DNA of 64,000 nt. Origin: Liolophura sinensis. Taxonomy: Eukaryota; Mollusca; Polyplacophora; Chitonida; Chitonidae. This document shows, piece after piece, positions 62,034 to 64,000 of the stretch; within the stretch, counting starts at the first letter, position 1, and each line of letters opens with the position of its first letter. The stretch is taken from positions 63,214,984 through 63,278,983 of the forward strand of contig NC_088300.1 in assembly GCF_032854445.1 (NCBI RefSeq), in the 5' to 3' direction. A model generated the notes under the pieces. That model had not been told where the DNA came from. It was given only the letters and a program-made list of their open reading frames with translations, and ran no database searches. The position numbers and the translations under genes are program-made.

Positions 62034-62556
62034 ATGTTCAAACTGACGTTCTGGAGATGCCCCGTCAGGACTATCATCTCCCTGCTCATCGTCTTCTCGC
62101 CCTCCAGTGTGCTCCGTGTTAACTCACAGCTTCCTTGCCCGGATCATGACACCAAGTATGTCCGGGACCCGGACGATTGCACCCGCTATGTGGTCTGTGT
62201 GAACGGGCGAGCGTTCGTTATGCCGCCCTGCACTGCTTCCACGATTTGGTCCAACACCCTTCGGGCCTGTGTCCACTCGGGGTCGGCTCACGATGACTGT
62301 ACGTACGGGGTCCCGGAATCGCAGACCGGAACTACCGAGAAGGACACGGACTACCCTACCACCAGGGCGGCCACACCCACCCGGGAAGTTTCGCAAATAA
62401 CGACGAAAAATTACTGGACGTCTTCAATATATTTTCCCACGACGACCCGATCACCACCCCTACCGACGACCACTGCCCCTCCCCCACCCATCACGTCTGC
62501 CCCGGCCCCACCCGAGCCATCAGCCACGCCCTGGTCGGATCAGGGCAGCTTAAGAG
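62034..62556 (+). CDS. secreted peritrophin-A (CBM14) chitin-binding protein, first coding exon
   Basis: The ATG is followed by a hydrophobic signal peptide (about residues 1-31, core IISLLIVF). A CBM14 domain follows with six cysteines at C35, C49, C55, C66, C79 and C89; the spacing 13-5-10-12-9 fits the peritrophin-A consensus, and aromatic residues lie around YVVC. A Thr/Pro-rich low-complexity stalk (about 95-172, TTTxxPP-type runs) is a likely O-glycosylated mucin-like region. A good donor (AAGAG|GTGAGA) ends the exon at 62556 in phase 1. Without splicing the frame runs to 62651. Later exons are not recognisable before the window ends. Such proteins bind chitin in cuticle, gut lining or shell matrix (family knowledge). 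The exon is more GC-rich than its surroundings. Confidence 0.85.
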
Positions 62557-63439
62557 GTGAGAGACATAGAGAGGGTTACGTTATACCTAAAATGTTTGGA
62601 AGGATTGGAAGTCTAAGAAGTCCAGGGTATCGAGTACAGTACAACAATTAGTTTCTTCAAAATACTTCCAAAATATGTGAAAAAATATTAGACAACAAAT
62701 ATTAAAGTATGTTAAACAAGAAGCGTGCCTTCAGTGGCATTTAGAAGTTGGTCAGGAAGTACACTAACAAGTTGTTCCCTATGGATATACAATTTCTAGG
62801 TTTTCAAGACGTTTCAATGTAGATATAACATCGTTATCAGTGAGAAAGAAGCCACTGTATACCTAATGCAGGTACGGTATGTTTAACGGGAGCCCAGAAT
62901 ATGTGAAGACCAAGCTGTCCCGAGCACACGACAGTTCGGCACAAAGTTATTGAAGTACGGGAATTCAACTGAAGAGTCGGAAATGCTTTTACATATCGGC
63001 AAGCTTTTCCAGTCCATCTTTTTATGCACAACAACTGTCTTTTAACCTCACATTCTGTGGCAATTGGTCCAGCTCTCTATATTACAAATTGCTACCGTGC
63101 ATCTAAATACGTCTTCATTTAGCTAAAAAGGAAAGCTAGCAACAAGCATCTCCAATCATGCAGTCTTCTAGAGCACAGATAATTGTGGGGGAGGGGGTGA
63201 AGAGGTATGTGCTCAGCCCGAATATCTTTTTTTCTTTCACCGCGGTAATTAAGGAGGTAGAGAGATCTGAGCCCACCTGCATCAGCTGTTTTTATATCCA
63301 CAATGCATTTGTAAATCACAAAACAAGAAGAATGAAAATTGTTGCAATATTAAAAGTTCAGGACTATGGGAATATCGTATAATTTGACAAGCGTTTCTGT
63401 ATCTCTGATATAACACTTCAATCAGCAGCTTAATTTTCT

Positions 63440-63735
63440 GTCACAATTTAAGTTCATAAAAATCGCCTAAAACGAGTCTCCGCCTAGTTAAAAGGCCAGA
63501 GCTTCCGGGACCTTGAAGGTGACTGTACCCTGGCCTCTTTGTCTGGAAGATTATTACAAGTTATATTATATGAAAATTATATGACTCTCTGCCAGAAGAA
63601 CATTTTATCCTTGCTCCCCATATTTTTTATTTTAACAGAAATCTCCTAAAAAGCATCTCGTGTTATCTAAAAGGGTAGATTTCCAGGGCCCATGGGGACC
63701 TTCGCCTTTTGGGCCTGAGTAGTATTTTTCTTGGT
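63440..63735. repeat. diverged tandem pair of a dispersed repeat
   Basis: aaaatcgcctaaaacgagtc, gttaaaaggccagagcttcc and gggaccttgaagg are echoed about 180 bp later by gaaatctcctaaaaagcatc, tctaaaagggtagatttcc and catggggaccttc. Confidence 0.5.
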
Positions 63736-63837
63736 TCCCATACCTCACGAAAGTTTGTGCTGTGTCAGTCATAAACCTATTCTGCGCTCCATCCCCCACC
63801 CACTCTCTCTCTCTTTTTGGAAACTTCAGGCCCTATG

Positions 63838-63839
<2 letters not shown>

Positions 63840-63911
<72 letters not shown>
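63840..63911. repeat. (AT)n microsatellite
   Basis: About 35 uninterrupted AT dinucleotides, with a second short AT run at about 63920-63932. Confidence 0.95.
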
Positions 63912-63914
<3 letters not shown>

Positions 63915-64000
63915 CCTATGGTATATATATATTGTCCAGATGGATCGAGTTCAATTTGCTTTCCTCTGTGTTCATCTTTGGTATCTAGCTGAGATAATAT

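Noticed and set aside
63762-63992. ORF with poly-(Tyr-Ile)
   Set aside because: Translation of the (AT)n microsatellite.

Overview
The window is animal nuclear DNA. It is AT-rich and intron-rich, genes are sparse, and it is full of short dispersed repeats and minisatellites. Two SINE families carry characteristic 3' tails, one ending in a stretch like 'ggcgtaaaacaccaatcaaa' plus (AAAT)n and one ending in 'gttaaaccccaagcactcac'. Together with a chitin-binding secreted protein and a METTL27-like gene, these suggest a marine lophotrochozoan (mollusc or brachiopod type). The species cannot be fixed from sequence alone.

Three host-type genes and one intact transposon can be read. (1) Plus strand, 5842-17951: a 23-coding-exon gene for a predicted 1293-residue protein. 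It joins an N-terminal KMT5A-like SET domain, a linker of duplicated phase-1 exons, an acidic segment with a basic nuclear-localisation-like patch, two zinc-finger-like motifs, a complete tyrosine-recombinase domain of the kind used by Crypton-like transposons, and a C-terminal SANT/Myb-like segment. All splice phases close and a poly(A) signal follows the stop. (2) Minus strand, 44408-28847: a five-exon METTL27-like SAM-dependent methyltransferase of 221 residues, whose 10.8-kb first intron is packed with repeats. (3) Plus strand from 62034: the first coding exon of a secreted peritrophin-A (CBM14) protein. The transposon is a Tc1/mariner element (37566-39127) with identical 28-bp inverted repeats and an unbroken 344-codon DD34E transposase, sitting inside METTL27 intron 1.

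Layout: 1-5800 SINE fragment, 39/35-bp minisatellite, GA microsatellite; 5.8-18.0 kb SET-recombinase gene; 18.1-23.1 kb SINEs, 106-bp tandem repeat, 73-bp satellite, an inverted SINE pair; 23-28.7 kb no recognisable gene; 28.8-44.4 kb METTL27-like gene with intronic Tc1 element, SINEs and minisatellites; 45-48.9 kb repeats, including a 366-bp fold-back element; 48.9-54.2 kb wreck of a Ty3/gypsy-type LTR retrotransposon; 54.4-61.2 kb SINEs and a dispersed repeat; 62.0 kb CBM14 gene; window end with (AT)n.

The most interesting object is the SET / zinc-finger / tyrosine-recombinase / SANT-like fusion, together with its tandemly duplicated symmetric exons. The genes in the window do not form an operon or an obvious pathway.
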